From assembly GCA_947561395.2 (NCBI GenBank), contig OX387183.1, positions 32,352,853 to 32,416,852 of the forward strand: DNA of 64,000 nucleotides, written 5' to 3'. The notes below the pieces were generated by a model that saw only the letters and a program-made list of their open reading frames with translations, was not told the origin of the DNA and did no database searches. The position numbers and the translations under genes are program-made. The DNA comes from Buxus sempervirens (Eukaryota > Streptophyta > Magnoliopsida > Buxales > Buxaceae). This document shows positions 11,124 through 24,829 of the stretch, in pieces. The stretch's first letter is position 1, and each line of letters begins with the position of its first letter.

Positions 11124-13215
11124 GCTATCAACACTAATTTCAAGTAAATCTTCACAACTATAATTGTATTCACCATCCCTAGCCCAGTGCGAAGTTTTTC
11201 GAATTGTAACTATGTGAAGCTTCCAACCAAATTCCTCAATCACACATACAAACTCAGCAAAAGTTCATTTCCTACAATAATATGAAATCAAATCAAAAGA
11301 AAGAAATGATACAAAAAATTTATACATAAACCTAACAAAAATAAGAAAACATATGTTACATGACTTCTTCTAACCAATATAAGACATGCAAAACCTTTAA
11401 CTTTCGTAATGAATTCATTATGAGACCGAGCAACTTCTCAACTCTTACATCAAACAACGTAACCCAAAGTGCCTAATGTTATTAGTGACTTTATTTCATA
11501 TTCTGCCACCGAAATGTAACAAGACAAGCAAAGGTCAACAAGGACACAAACCTATGCTTGTATCTTTCTTGGTAACATGCACGCTTGGCAAATCATGTAC
11601 CAATAATAAGCTGTAATTTTGCATGGCAATCTAAATATGCAACATACTAAGGATCTCACTGAGTGTTAATTGACACGATCCACGGCTTACACTCAAAAGC
11701 GTTGTTCTAGTAACACTAACAGTACTAAACGTCAATAACATGAAAAAGTAAGCATGAATTATTCAATCAAAGCAGCCCAAAAATTCACGGTTGGCTCCAA
11801 TTTCATAATCTCATCAATAGTTAGACGCTCATACTCCAGTTTAACAACCTTGAAAAGAACATCTTGTCTAACTTGAATTTCAACTTGGTTAGCTATTGCC
11901 CTAGTGAAAGAAATAAATATAAACAAATAATAACTGAGTTTAAAACCTTCATTTAATTTGCAAATATCTATTGCACAAAACCCAAAAATGAAACAATTAC
12001 TTAATTTGATTATTGTAAGAAATAAGTATTACCATGATCACAATTGGTCAACTTCGGCTAAAATAGGGTTAACCATAATAGAAGACAGGTACACAATAGA
12101 TGAGGATCCCATTATTTAAAAAAAATAAAACAGATAATAAACTTGTCCAAGATATTAAAAAATGACATATTAATAATAACCAAATAAAACAAATGAGCCA
12201 TCAATATTACCATATTCCTTAATGACTCGCAACTTAGACCCAACAACAATAACTTCTCCAAGTATAGCAACATCTTTCAAAAATAAATCCATTGAAGAAA
12301 ACTTTTCCAACAATATTACTTGTATTTATGCATCTTGTCTATATATGACAAAATAAAATAGTAAACAAGCAAAAAAAAATAATTGAAATTATAACCAAAA
12401 ACCACAAATGAATAAAAAATAGATATTCTGATAAGCAATGTGCTTACGACATGTCCATGATTGCAGTATCACACTTTACAACCATCAGCCTTGTTAAACA
12501 TATTTCTTCACCAACCTTTACAAAAATACCAACATTTATAAAAGAGAAGAAACCTTCAAAACAAAAAAAACATATAGTGAAAAAAACACAACTACAAATT
12601 TAAAAAAGCTTGCTAATGCTACATACTTACAAGAAATTCAAATTCCAATTCAAAAAGTTCACTTAATTTAACAAAGTTGCACTTCATGGTAAGGATCTCC
12701 ACGGCCTTAGGTTCAACACTTATAACATCACTATTCTTGGGTAATAATACCTATACATTGTATCACTAACATTGTATTTTGCATTTGCCTTTTGGATAGA
12801 ACCATTTATAATCTTACACCACTATTTGGCTGTAGCTAAGGTTCAAACAACTTTATGTCCCATTAAACATTGATAACTGCATTTTTGTACCCTAGAGAAT
12901 AAAATAAACACAAGATTAAATATATATTTATAATCATTAACATTTTATAAAATATCAGAACACAATAAAATAAGAAATAATACGACCTCAACCATAGTTC
13001 AAAATATTGTTTCGTATTGTGCTTATTGCATAATACTTATCATGAATTGTGATTGTCGGTACGATACACGGTTATGTTTCATTTGCCTGGCCTTATCGTG
13101 CGATAAGGGTATTGTACCCACTTTATCGATCGATACAATCGGTAAAAACCAAGAAAAGGAAAAAAAAAAAAAAAGTAAAGAAAGGGTGAAACAGACTGGA
13201 AGAGAGAGGAGAAAA
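11124..13215 (-). pseudogene. RPA1-like (replication protein A large subunit) remnant, left copy
   Basis: Reverse complement of 18413-20590, roughly 85-90% identical by eye. On the minus strand it holds decayed OB-fold segments like those described for the right copy, with stops and AT-rich spacers. Its 3' side stops exactly at the end of LTR-A, so Element 1 inserted into it. RPA1 paralogues are frequent in plants and are carried by some Helitrons. I see no Helitron ends, so whether this is a captured gene or a decayed paralogue is open. Confidence 0.5.
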
Positions 13216-13351
13216 AAGATAGAGGCGAGCAAAAGAGAGGAGATGAAAAGTAGGAGGGAGGGAGGAGAAAAGCATGGGGAAAGAGAGGGAAATGATGGAG
13301 GCAAGAGAAATAGAGAGGGATGAGCACTGGGTTAAGGCACTGGCCGCTAGA

Positions 13352-13354
<3 letters not shown>

Positions 13355-13406
<52 letters not shown>
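13355..13406 (+). repeat. (GA)n microsatellite
   Basis: About 26 GA units within a longer purine-rich stretch (13200-13410). Long Ser/Leu-only open frames here come from the repeat. Confidence 0.95.
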
Positions 13407-13408
<2 letters not shown>

Positions 13409-13522
13409 AAGATGGGGTGGGTGACGTACTTGGCACCATTGCTGTTGCCCTCACTGTTGCTCCCCAAAGCTTGTTGACGATGACGACTTGAAGTGGAGAG
13501 ACAAAAAGAAAGAGTCGCAACA

Positions 13523-13548
13523 CCCCCCCCCCCCCCCCCCCCCCCCCC
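13523..13548 (+). repeat. Poly-C run
   Basis: 26 consecutive C, followed by an ACAC-rich tract. The length may be unreliable in an assembly. Confidence 0.9.
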
Positions 13549-14713
13549 TCACATATATTTACACACACACACACAATATATAATATATATAAAGATATAA
13601 AATATTTACTAATTATACTTAATTAAATTGTAAAAAATTATGAAATATTTATAATGATCAATAATAATATATCATTACTATTACTCTAATGTATTATGTA
13701 CTAGTGGAAATGCACGCGCTATGTGCGTAGCAAAAGAATAAGATATGTGAAGGCAATTAATTGACCAATTTTATTAACAAATATTTTTTTTAATATAATG
13801 ATAGTTTGATAAGATATATGAGTATATTATTGTAAAATAGCAATATATATGATATTTACAAAGATAATTTTATTTTTCAATTTATCCAAAATAACAAGGA
13901 TAGGTCATTTGGGTATATCATATTAAGTATTAGATTTATAAACATTAACCACTTTATCATTGTTTCAATTTCCTTAAACTTAACTTACCAAAAAAGTTAT
14001 ATTTATCAATTTATCCAAATTAATAGGGGTTATTTAGTGAAGATTAAAAGATAAACATCCTCATCCTATAAATCAAGTTATCTATTTGATGATATTGTTA
14101 AAATTAAATTTTCAAGATAATTATATGTTTATCAATTTATTCAAATTAATAAGGTATATATATATAATTTCGATATGCTATTATTAAGTACTAAATTTTC
14201 TATTGATAGCCCACTTAAAGATCCACTTAAATCCTTTTTTTTTCGATAATGGTAAATTCGAAAGTGCAATTGTAATGCAATTATCTCATGGCTTAGGTAC
14301 TATTACGAAATTTATTTATAAAGATAATTAAGATTGAGATGGTTTTGTAGGGTTTTATGAGATAATGCCACCTTATTAGGCCATATAAGCCTTACATGAT
14401 GAGTAAATAATGCAAGTCTCTTTTTCAGCCAATGGCTTTAGTAAACATGTAGGTAGTTTTGAAGTTAAATTTAAACCTTCTTTTGTAGTTATTAAGGTGT
14501 ACGTGTATGTATCAAATTAAAGTTGTTAAAATTGTAAGTAAATAGATAAATTATTGGAGGGTATTTTGGGTATCAAATGTCAGGCCCAAATCTTGGCAAT
14601 TACCTTTATATATTAGTATAGATTATATATTATGTATTATGTATGTATATATAACATATTAGCTAATGATATTGACTTGCAAAAAATTAAAAACAGTTAT
14701 AATTATTATTATT

Positions 14714-14751
<38 letters not shown>

Positions 14752-14860
14752 TCTTTCAATCTCATGTAATTGTTTTAGTTTGATTCAAATAAAGATCAAG
14801 TTTCTTTCAAGATAACACTTTCAAGCACACACAAAAAGCACTAAGATCTAGTGGTCTAGA
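13549..14860. other. AT-rich region without a recognisable gene
   Basis: Very AT-rich. A stretch from about 13699 (CTAGTGGAAATGCACGCGC) to about 14625 (ATATTAGTATAGA) resembles a non-autonomous repeat, but I found no convincing terminal repeats or target duplication. An (AT)n run lies at 14717-14744. Confidence 0.4.
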
Positions 14861-16035
14861 CAGAGACCGCTTATATGGTTAGTGTAAGGAATATTTTGTA
14901 TTGGCTTTATTCCGTGTCAAAAAAAAGTTGTATTTATAATGGTCACAGTATTTGGGTTAGGATATAAGTGTTGCGGTTCAAACGGGGTTAAAGTCGGAGT
15001 CAAATTGATGAAGATACGACCAACGTTCGATGAGCGTTCTCCGAACGTTCGAACGATCAAGTTTTGCAGAGAAACCCGAGAGTAGCGTTCGCCTTACATT
15101 CGCTAGCTGTTCGAACGATCATGCTACACAGAGAAACCCGAGAGCAGCGTTCGCTTCACGTTCGCTGACCGTTCGACCGTTGGTGTTCTACAGAGAAACC
15201 AGAGACTAGCGTTCGACCAACATTCGCTGGCCGTTCGAACGATCAAGTTCTGCAGAGAAACCCGAGAGCAGAGTTCGCCTCACGTTCTCTGGCCATTCGA
15301 ACGAGAAGAGGAAAAGTGAGTTTCTGTATTGAACGTTCGAGCCGCGTTCGCTGAGCATTCGAACGATCATTAAGAATCTTCAGTTTTAGAATTCCGATCT
15401 TTTCTGATTTGTTTCCTTTTCTGTTTCTACCTTCTTCTAATCTATATAAGGAGTGTCTAGACTATTGTTAGGGTTACCCAAGACGTTTTAGAAACCCTAA
15501 AATCGTGTGTGAGAGCAAGAGTTCCTTCTTCTCTTCCTTCTTCTTTGAGCCATCAAAACCATCTTTCATCTTTCCTTTCTACCTTGGAGTTCCAGGTTGG
15601 AGAGTTTGCACGTGGGAGTTCCTGCGGTTGTTGAGCGAGTTCGTTTGGCGCTTCACTAAGAAGATATCCAGAGTTCTGGATCGTTGCAAGGGTGCAAATC
15701 TTAAGAGTTCTTCAGATACTTACATTGTGTATCAGAGTCAGTATTGGGTCGTCTGAACCACTATTGTAAGTCTTCTTCTTATAGTGATTTTCAGAGGTGG
15801 AACCTTATCGCCCGGAGGGTTTTTCTCTTTGAGAGTCCTCTTAGAGTTTTCCCTTCATCACCAAAATTGCTTGTGTTGTCTCTTCCTTATTTTGCAATTT
15901 TGTGTGATTGATTGTTAATTGCTCAGACTTGTGCATGTCTATTAATTAAGAACTTGTTTTTAATTAGTAGAAATTTTATTTCGCAATCGGTTTCACCTAT
16001 TCACCCCCCCTCTAGGTGTTATAGAGTCTAAACTG
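14861..16035 (+). mobile_element. Probable LTR remnant, copia-like
   Basis: Contains a 62-bp tandem array (15047-15302), a TATA-like CTATATAAGG at about 15443, a leader-like stretch, and ends near TTCACCCCCCCTCTAGG, which is typical of the end of many plant Ty1/copia LTRs. Termini and target duplication were not found, so the limits are approximate. Confidence 0.4.
15047..15302 (+). repeat. 62-bp tandem array with self-complementary GTTCGAAC
   Basis: Units start at 15047, 15109, 15171, 15233 and 15295, exactly 62 bp apart. Each carries GTTCGAAC (or a one-base variant), GCAGAGAAACCCGAGAG and GCGTTCG. The array is upstream of the TATA-like motif at 15443. Confidence 0.85.
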
Positions 16036-16108
16036 TGTTTTTCAGTTAGTGTTGGGACTTGCATATCTTGATTTACTTTTTACAGTTATTTTCAAGCCAA
16101 TCCAAGAA

Positions 16109-18237
16109 TGTAAAACCCGGAATTTTTAAGAAATTTTAATTAAGGGTAAATAGGGGATTAAAGGATTTAATGAGGTTAATTAAGTCAAAGTTTTAAAAGA
16201 AAAGGTGGTCTGGTTTGTTTTGGGTCTAGTGATTCTGGGTTGATTATGGTGGATCGGTTCAGTTCAAGTGAACTAGTTTAAGTGATCAAATTCAGTTTAG
16301 TTGGTTTGGGTGTAAATTGGTTTATTTATTGGGTGAAAATTTTAAAAAGGTTTAATGGGTTAATATTTGATTTAAAGGTTTAATGGGTTAATCAATTAAA
16401 TTGTTTGGGTTTGGTTGCTTGGGTGGTTCATTTCAAATTATGAAGTGGGGTTAGTTGGGTTAAGTGGGTTTAATTTAAGTGGTTTGGTTTATTGGATTAA
16501 GGTTTAACCGGTTTATTTGTTTAAAAGGGTTTAAGTAGATTATATATATACATATATATATAGTCTTTGGAAGAAAGAACCGGAGGGTTCTATTTGTTCG
16601 TCTCTTGGTGGAGAAGCCGCAGGGAGAAAGGGTTAAGGAGAGCAAGAGCGCTGAGGAGAGATGAAGGAGAGAGGAAGAAGAGAAGAGGCCGACCAAGGTA
16701 AGTAGTTCTTTGTTTTTCTCTCTCTCCCTATGGATGTTTTGACGAATTGGATTTGGTGTGAAATCGTAAGTGATGATTCTAAATTGATAAAATTGTTAGA
16801 TTTGATTTAGGTAAGTATGCTTAAACTATTGTGAGTAATTTCAAGTCATTTGGTAAGTTATTTGGAGCATGGAAAATCCGCAAAGAAAAGGGTTTTACGG
16901 ACTGGTTCGTGTTCGTGGTGGAAAAGAAGATGAGTTTTGATAAATATTTAAATTTTGATGCAAAACTTATTTTAGAAAGTAATTACGTTTTAGTGTAAAA
17001 CTTTTACTGTATTGATAAATTAGTACACAGAACCTAAATAATTACTTTTTAGTTTAGATTTTAGTTAGATTCAACAAATAAGTTCAACCCCTAAATAAAT
17101 AATTACATTTTAGTTATATTTTGAAAGAAAAATCAAAATTCAACGAAAAAGCGTTTAAAAATGAGTTTTAGGATTTGTAACTTAATTTAAAAATAAGATA
17201 ATGGCAATTTAATAATAGTAAAGAGAAAAGAAATAGTTAAGATACAATCAGGCACATTACATGAACAAAATTTTAGGAAAATAATAGTTGAAATAAAAAG
17301 AGTTGGGATTTTGGTTTTGATTTATTTTTCTCCATGTACTTGGACAGTCAAGTTTAGATGCCCATGTACTTGGGTAGATGCTTTGTTTCTGTGTACTCAG
17401 GGGGGCCCCGTGTACTCGGGATGTTTTAGTTGAGATTAGAACGAGTTGTGTTAACTATATTTTTATGGTTGGTTTTGATTTTAGAACCTAGTAGGCATAG
17501 CGCTATATGGATCCATGTAGGAGCTAGGTAGTGGAAGGGATTGTTCTTTACTAGTTGTAATTCCCTGTCCACGCACGCGTGTTCCACTGTGTACTCAGTG
17601 AGGCCTAATCGTGTACTCGGCTGGCTGCAGCTATTCACTCATTTTATTGTGTACTCGGACCATGTTTGGGTAGTTCTTGCCAACCCCATCACTGTACTGG
17701 GTGGGTTCTCCTGCAATAAGACGATGATCGTATACTCGGCTTCGCACCTAAGCCGGGAGGTGGTATAGTGGACATTGTGATTACCCTGGTTAAAGACAGT
17801 CTTACTTCATTGTCCTGCTATGAGTTGTTGATATATTCTGGTTAATTACTTTGGGTTTATTGATATATTATCGTGGGATTATTCTGTTTATTCGCTTGTC
17901 GATTGATGCATATTAGAATCCGAATCATGTTTTAGAAATGTTAAAATGTCTATGAGCATGCATGGGCTACTTACTGGGATATTCGTATCTCAAACAGTTT
18001 GTTTTGTTTTGTTTTCAAAACTTGGAAAAGCCGATATCGGAGGGTGAAAGCTGTGATCAGGTGAGATTAGATTAGAGATTAATATTTTAGTTTGAGTTGG
18101 TTTTAGTGGACTCTATATATATATTTAATTGTTTAGTCATGTTTCCTTTACTCTGGCTTTGTGATTCTGGGTAGAAATATAACCTTTCGGTGATGAGTTA
18201 CAGGTTAGTTTCCGTAACCCGGATCCGGGGCGTTACA
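16109..18237 (+). mobile_element. LTR-D, solo LTR (second LTR superfamily)
   Basis: Starts TGTAAAACCCGGAATT and ends CCGGATCCGGGGCGTTACA. A perfect 5-bp target duplication AAGAA lies at 16104-16108 and 18238-18242. No coding sequence. The middle (about 17330-17735) has dispersed copies of GTGTACTCGG and the block TAGTAGGCATAGC, also found in LTR-E. Open frames inside are incidental. Confidence 0.9.
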
Positions 18238-18412
18238 AAGAACCCATGATCTTATCATTATCTGCTTACATGATCAGTGATTAATTGGTATTATGGTTTT
18301 TGTTGATTGAAGTTCATTTTAATTTATTCCCTTATTTACTTGCTTCCATTTATTTCAACTTCAATTTAAAACTTTCTAAGGACATCTTGCTCTCTCTGGT
18401 AACCAATCCGGA

Positions 18413-20590
18413 TAAGGTGCCTCTATCTTTTTCCTCCTCTCTCTTCTATAACTCTGTTTCACCCTTTCTTTACGTTTATTTTTTTTATTTTTTTGGATCT
18501 TACCGACTATATTGATCAATACAGTGGGTACAATATCCTTATCGCATGATAAGGCCAAACAAATGAAACATAATGGTGTATCGTGCCGACAAGCACAATA
18601 CACAATAAGTATGATGCAATACGCATGATACAAAATGATATTTTGAACCATGGTTGAGGTTGTATTATTTCTTATTTTAGTATCCTGATATTTTATACAA
18701 TGTTAATGATTATAAATATATATTTAACCTTGTGTTTATTTTATTCCCTAGGGTACAAAAATACAGTTAACAATGTTTAATGGGACAAAGTTGTTTGAAC
18801 CTTTACTATATCCAAAAAGTGGTGTAAGATTACAAATGGTTCTATCCAAAAAGCAAATGCAAAATACAATGTATGAGGTATTATTACCCAAGAAAAGTGA
18901 TGTTATAAGTGTTGAACCTAAGGCCGTGGATATCCTTGCCATGTAGTGTAACTTTATTAAGTTAAGTGAATTTTTTGCTTTAGAATCTGACTTTCTTGTA
19001 GTTATGTAGTATTAGCAAGCTTTGTCAAATTTGTAGCTGTGTTTGTTTCACTATATGTTTTTTTTTTTTTTTGCTGTAAAGGGTTTTTCTCTTTTGTAGA
19101 TGTTGTTGGTATTTTTGTAAAAGTTGGTGAAGAAATATGGTTAACAAGGCCAATGGTTGTGAAGTGTGGTACTAAAATCATGGACATGTGGCAAGCACAT
19201 TGCTTATCAGAATATCTATTTTTTATTCGTTTGTGGTTTTTGGTTATAAATTCAATTTGTCTTTTGCTTGTTTACTATTTTATTTTATCATATACAGACA
19301 AGATGCATCAATACAAGTGACATTGTGGGAGAAGTTTTAATCAATGGATTTATTTTTGAAATATGTTGCTATACTTGGAGAAGTTATTCTTGTTGGGTTT
19401 AAGTCGCTAGTCATTAAGGAATATGGCAATATTGATAGCTCATTTGTTTGATTTGGTTATTATTAATATGTTTGGTTTTTTAATATCTTGGACAAGTCTC
19501 TTACCTGTTTTTTTTTAAATAATGGGATCCTCATCTACTATATACCTGTCTTCTATTATAGTTAACCCTATTTTAGCCGAAGTTGAACAATTACGATCAT
19601 GGTAATGCTTTTTCTTACAATAATAAAGTTACGTAATTGTATCTTTCTTTGGGTTTTGTGCAATAGCTATTTGAAAATTAAATAAAGGTTTTAAACTCAA
19701 TTATTATTTGTTTATTTTTATTTCTTTCACTAGGGCAATAGCTAACGAATTTGAAATTCAAGTTAGACAAGATGTTATTTTCAAGGTTTTTAAACTTAAG
19801 TATGAACGTCTAACTATCAATGAGATTATGAAATTGGAACCACCTGTCAAAGGTAAATTTTTGGGCTGCTTTAATTGGATAATTCATACTTATGTTTTCA
19901 TACTATTGACGTTTAGTGCTGTTAGTGATGCTACAACACTTTTGAGTGTAAGCCATAGAACGTGTCAATCAACACTTGGCAAGATCCTTATTATGTTGCA
20001 TATTTAGATTGCGATGCAAAATTACAGCTTATTAATGATACATGATTTGCCAAGCGTGCATGTTACCAAGAGAAATACAAGCATAGGTTTGTCCGGGTTG
20101 ACCTTTGCTTGTCTTCTTGCATTTAATGTATAAATAATATGTTCTTTTATTGAAATAATGTCTTTGAATTCTTTCAATAGCAGAATACGAATTAAAGTTG
20201 CTGATAACACTAGGTCACTTTGGGTTACATTGTTTGATGCAAGAGTTGAGAAGTTGCTTGGTCTTACAATGAATTCATTACAAAAGTTAAAAATGTTTTG
20301 CATGTTTTATATTGTTTAGAAGAAGTCATGTAACATATGTTGTTGGATTTTTGTTAGGTTTATGTATAATTTTTTTGTATCATTTCTTTCTTTTGATTTT
20401 ATTTCATATTGTTGTAGGAAAGAACTTTTGCAGAATTTTTACACGTGATTAAGAAATGTGGTTGGAAGTTTTACATAGTTACAATTCGAAAAACTTCACA
20501 CTTGGCCAAGGATGGTGAACACAATTATAGCTGTGGAGATTTACTTGAAAATGGTGTTGATAACGTAAATTATATTCCATCTCTAACCAT
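18413..20590 (+). pseudogene. RPA1-like (replication protein A large subunit) remnant, right copy
   Basis: Exon-like islands match RPA1 OB folds. They include VDVVGIFVKVGEEIWLTRP (near 19095), IQVTLWEKF followed by VAILGEVILVGFKSLVIKEY (near 19310-19420), a segment IANEFEIQVRQDVIFKVFKL (near 19740), and IRIKVADNTRSLWVTLFDAR with EKLLG (near 20190-20255), which matches the C-terminal RPA1 OB fold. RPA1 binds single-stranded DNA in replication and repair. Stops and frameshifts, and the lack of a full zinc ribbon, argue for decay; some gaps may be introns. It is an inverted copy of 11124-13215. Confidence 0.55.
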
Positions 20591-21626
20591 TAAAAAGAAA
20601 TATCAAAATGGTTTAAATAATCTCTTTTACAGGAATCTATATTCTTTCTTTTTCATAATTGTTATCTTAATAAAAGCATCAATAAGATGTAAGCGAACAT
20701 GGTTTTCTGGATTTGACTGATCAGATAAAGTCCTGATATCTTATTCTTTTATGTTGACTTTGTAGGTTGTGAAATTTGTATCATTTCTTTCTTTTGATTT
20801 GTATTGTTTTATGTTGACTTTGTGGTTGGCGCTTTGAGTGCTAGAACCCTGGTAACCCAACGTTCGAGCGCTGAACATTGTCTTTAGATTTTAAGTAACG
20901 CCCGATAGAACATTTGATCGTTAGAGTGAGCATTGAGTAAGATATTTAGTTTTTAGTGAACGCCCGATAGAACGCTCGAGCGAGGGTTGAACGCCCTTGC
21001 CCAGAATTTTAGGTTTTGACCATTTTGTACACTTTTCAACCATAAAATGATTTTGTGCAAATCCAACTTATGTACAAATAAGATTTGGGTATTTATGAGA
21101 TGTTTTTACTGGCCAAATATTAAAATAAAATTTAACAAGGATTTTGGGCACATTTTACTAAAAAAAGTCTTGTTTCAATTCTAAAGAGTGTTTTAGTTCT
21201 TGAAATGGTTTTATTGCAAAGTGGTTGATTTCTACACCTGTAAAAGATGCTTTCAAATGTGTTTTAAGTACTAGAATTGGCCAGGAAGGTTTTATATCAG
21301 TTTTGGGTATGTTGAGCAAATGCTTTGGAATTGAATAAGATTTGAAAACCCTATATGCTATTAGGCACTTATACTAATATTCATTGATATTGAGCAAGTT
21401 ACACTTGTGTATGTCTAGTAGGCATAGCTATGTATGGATCCATAGGGTTAAGCTAGATAGTGAAGAGGTATTTCCATTGATTGGATACTCTCAATTTACA
21501 ATTGCGCTTCATTTACAAATTAGTTTGTATCGAGAAGTCCTCATGTACAATAGGGATTCATTTCAGATTTATCTTGCTGGTGAGGCTCATTTCAAATTTA
21601 TCTTGCTAGTGGGGTTACCCCTGTAC

Positions 21627-23983
21627 TGTAGAATGCCGAAATTTTAAATAATAATTTTAAATTGGACTTTATAGTTAATAATTGATCAAGTGTTGTGTCA
21701 TTGTAGGAAATGAGGAATAGGAGTGATTTGAGAATTTTCAGAAAATTTAAATGAAGGATAACTTATCAAATAAGGTGAGAAATTGAGTTGTATGTAAATT
21801 GATGAACTGGCAACCCATAGAATCATGTTATTTTAACAGGATTGGTTGTGCATTTATGTTTTGGTGGAGTGGCATGGCGGCAAAGTATAAGAAATTCAAG
21901 TATGGTTTGTGCAGCAAAGCAAACCTATAAAAGGAGAAGGTAATTAAGTTGGTTCTTTTAGTTGGATATGGAATTCTCTGGAAAGAAGCTTGAGATCAGA
22001 TCTAGAAGAATTTGGGAAGAAGAGGGGAGAAGAAATCCTTTAGTTAGCCGATTGAAATTTGTGGAGATTTGAAGAAGAATTTAGTATAGAAGTTGCAATT
22101 GTTGTGTTCAATGAAAGAAGAGATTTGAGAATTCGTTTAGATCAAGAGATTCATATAAGGATAATTTCAATTACAGATATGGAAATAATTCTGGATGTAG
22201 AGGCTTTATAGAGTTTTCGGTTAGATCTGGAAATAATTCCTCGGGTTTTGAAATTCAGAGCTAATTTAAGTATAATACTATGATTTGGTTGTGAAAAAGG
22301 AAATCTGGAAGCTCACAACTAGCAGGAGCTAAATTGAGCTAATTTGAGGTAAATAGCACCTCTCCAAACAAATCAATGCCCAAATTTCAGATTAATCGTG
22401 GAATTTGATGTTAGAACTGATATGAATGAAATTTCGTGAATTTTGAGTAGGAAATTGTAAATCGTTGGAAAATCTATGTGATTGTTGTTTGAAATGGTAG
22501 ATTATGTTTCTTAAATAATTCTAGATGTTATTGAAGTGTTTTAGAATTGTAAAATCATGATTTGAAGATTTGATTTGGAAAATTCAGAGAATTTCAGAAA
22601 TCAATTCGCGAACAAAGAAAATGGCCTAGCACCTTGGATTGGGCTCGAGCACCCAATCGAGCGCTGTAAAGTTCCACTGAACGCTTGGTCGCACGAGCGG
22701 TAACTCAAGTATTCTGCCTGTGTTTTTTAAAAATTTTTCCAGAACCCGAGAGTTGGAATTTTTTGTTAAATCGAGCGCCTGACTTGAGACTCGAGCGATA
22801 TCTTGAAAGCGCAACCTAGTTTTTCCAATTTTTAGAAAATGACCTAGTTTTCAATTTTAAATTAATTTTTGGGCAAATCTAACACATACAAATAAGATCT
22901 GGGTATTTAGAAGTAGTTTTCAGTGGCCAAATAATTTTATAAAAATTATAGAAGATTTTGGGTACGTTCTACTGAAATTGGTCTTGAACTTGATTTTTTG
23001 AGATTTGATTCTTCTTATTGGTTTTATTTGAATTGGATGGTTTCTACACCTGTAATAGTTGCCTTGGAACATGTTTTGAGCTTTGGAATTGTATAAAAAT
23101 GATTTGCTATTGATTTGGATAGATTGACCCTGTTTCTTGGATTTTGACAGATTTGAGTAACTTGAATATACTTCATGAAAGAGATGATTCCTTCTTTATC
23201 TTTGTTATTTCAATACTGCCTTGCCGAATTGAATTTGTTATCCTCCATGATGGAGTGAGATTGGTCATGATGACCCATGATTATATGATTTAGTACATTG
23301 GTTTATATGGGCCGATTGATATACATGGAGGCATGAATTTGGCTATGGCATGGTTGTTACTCAACTAAAGTAAATCACATATCACTAGCTTATGTTGACA
23401 CATGATTTGGCTTGAGTTGTATTTTGAATTGTTTTGGACAGTTGGTTTTATTTGGCACATGCTTCATGAATGTATTTGGATTTACTATTTATACATGATT
23501 TGGTATTGATTACGAATACATTGTTCGTAATACATTGTTTATCATAACATGTTTTAGAACTAAAATTAATTTGTTTAGCATGCATGTGCTACTTGTTGGG
23601 ATATACATATCTCTACTGGTTTTGTTTTGTTTTTAGTTACTCTTGGAGAGGATACGGCTACCAGGATAGAGTCAGAGGATCTATATAGAGTGGAGGAATA
23701 TTTTGTTCAGCAGGTTTAGTTCGTAATTGAAATACATTGATGGTTGATATTGTAAACAATTGGGATTGAAGGTATAAACAATTGTTTAGAATTGTTTCAT
23801 ATACTTGGTTTGTGAGAGATTGTTTAGATTTTACCCATGCTTAATAGAATGTTTTGAATTCCACACTCTAATATGATTACTCATGGCTTAATATTGTGAG
23901 TTGGTATAAGCATTTGGGCCCATATTAATACTCCAGAGACGAATTTATATCTTTAATGAACAAACCAGATCCGGGGTGTTACA
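21627..23983 (+). mobile_element. LTR-F, solo LTR nested in LTR-E
   Basis: Starts TGTAGAATGCCGAAATTTT and ends AGATCCGGGGTGTTACA. A perfect target duplication TGTAC lies at 21622-21626 and 23984-23988, and LTR-E sequence is continuous across it. No coding sequence. A CG-rich cluster with CTCGAGC/ATCGAGCGC motifs lies at about 22645-22800. Confidence 0.9.
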
Positions 23984-24756
23984 TGTACATGGTGATAAGC
24001 GGCCACCCCCATCAGATTTATAGTTGTTGCATGCTTGGGTGGTACATTCCAACTCCATATTTTGAGATATATTTTTGTTGGTATGTGAGTTCTTGTGCAA
24101 TAAGTCGATGTACAAGCTCTATACCTTAGATTCCAGTTGTTGGTATGAAAGTTGTGTTACTTGCTTCGCTCATAAGCCGTGAGGTGGCATAGTGAATGTA
24201 AAGTTTCTTCTCAAAGACTTATTTTTCTTCATGAGTCCTATAATATTTGTTATGGTTTGATTTATGAGTTTACATTTGAAATAGAGATTGTTCATACACA
24301 CATTGAGAAACATCTATATTGTTGACAGTTCATATACAGTAATTTATCTTGTCTGTATGTTGAGTATTATTATTGGGATAGTTGCTGTGATATTGATGGC
24401 TGACAATATCTCCAATGCAGAGGTGAACTTTATATTGAGTTGTTACTTGAGCTTAACTTTATTGATGAGATTGTATCGTGATTATCCATTTCTTTTGCTG
24501 ATCATGAAATTATGTCATTTTTATATATGAGACTTTTTATACATGCATGTGTTGCTTACTGAGATATTCGTATCTCATTCCATGTTTTGTTTTGTTTTCA
24601 GTTGAGCATTGTGAGGACGCAGTTGGGGTTGACCCATAGGGAGAGATTCCAGATTTTGTAGCTGAGGACTATTACTATTCAGATTAGCATATTTTATTAT
24701 TTGAGGCTGCCATGGATGTTTTGATTTTGATGGATATTTTATTTTGAATTGGTTAT

Positions 24757-24760
<4 letters not shown>

Positions 24761-24826
<66 letters not shown>
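24761..24826 (+). repeat. (GA)n microsatellite in LTR-E
   Basis: About 33 uninterrupted GA units. Confidence 0.95.

Positions 24827-24829
<3 letters not shown>

Noticed and set aside
13023-13467. Ser/Leu/Phe-rich minus-strand open frames
   Set aside because: They come from the GA-rich microsatellite and flanking purine tract.
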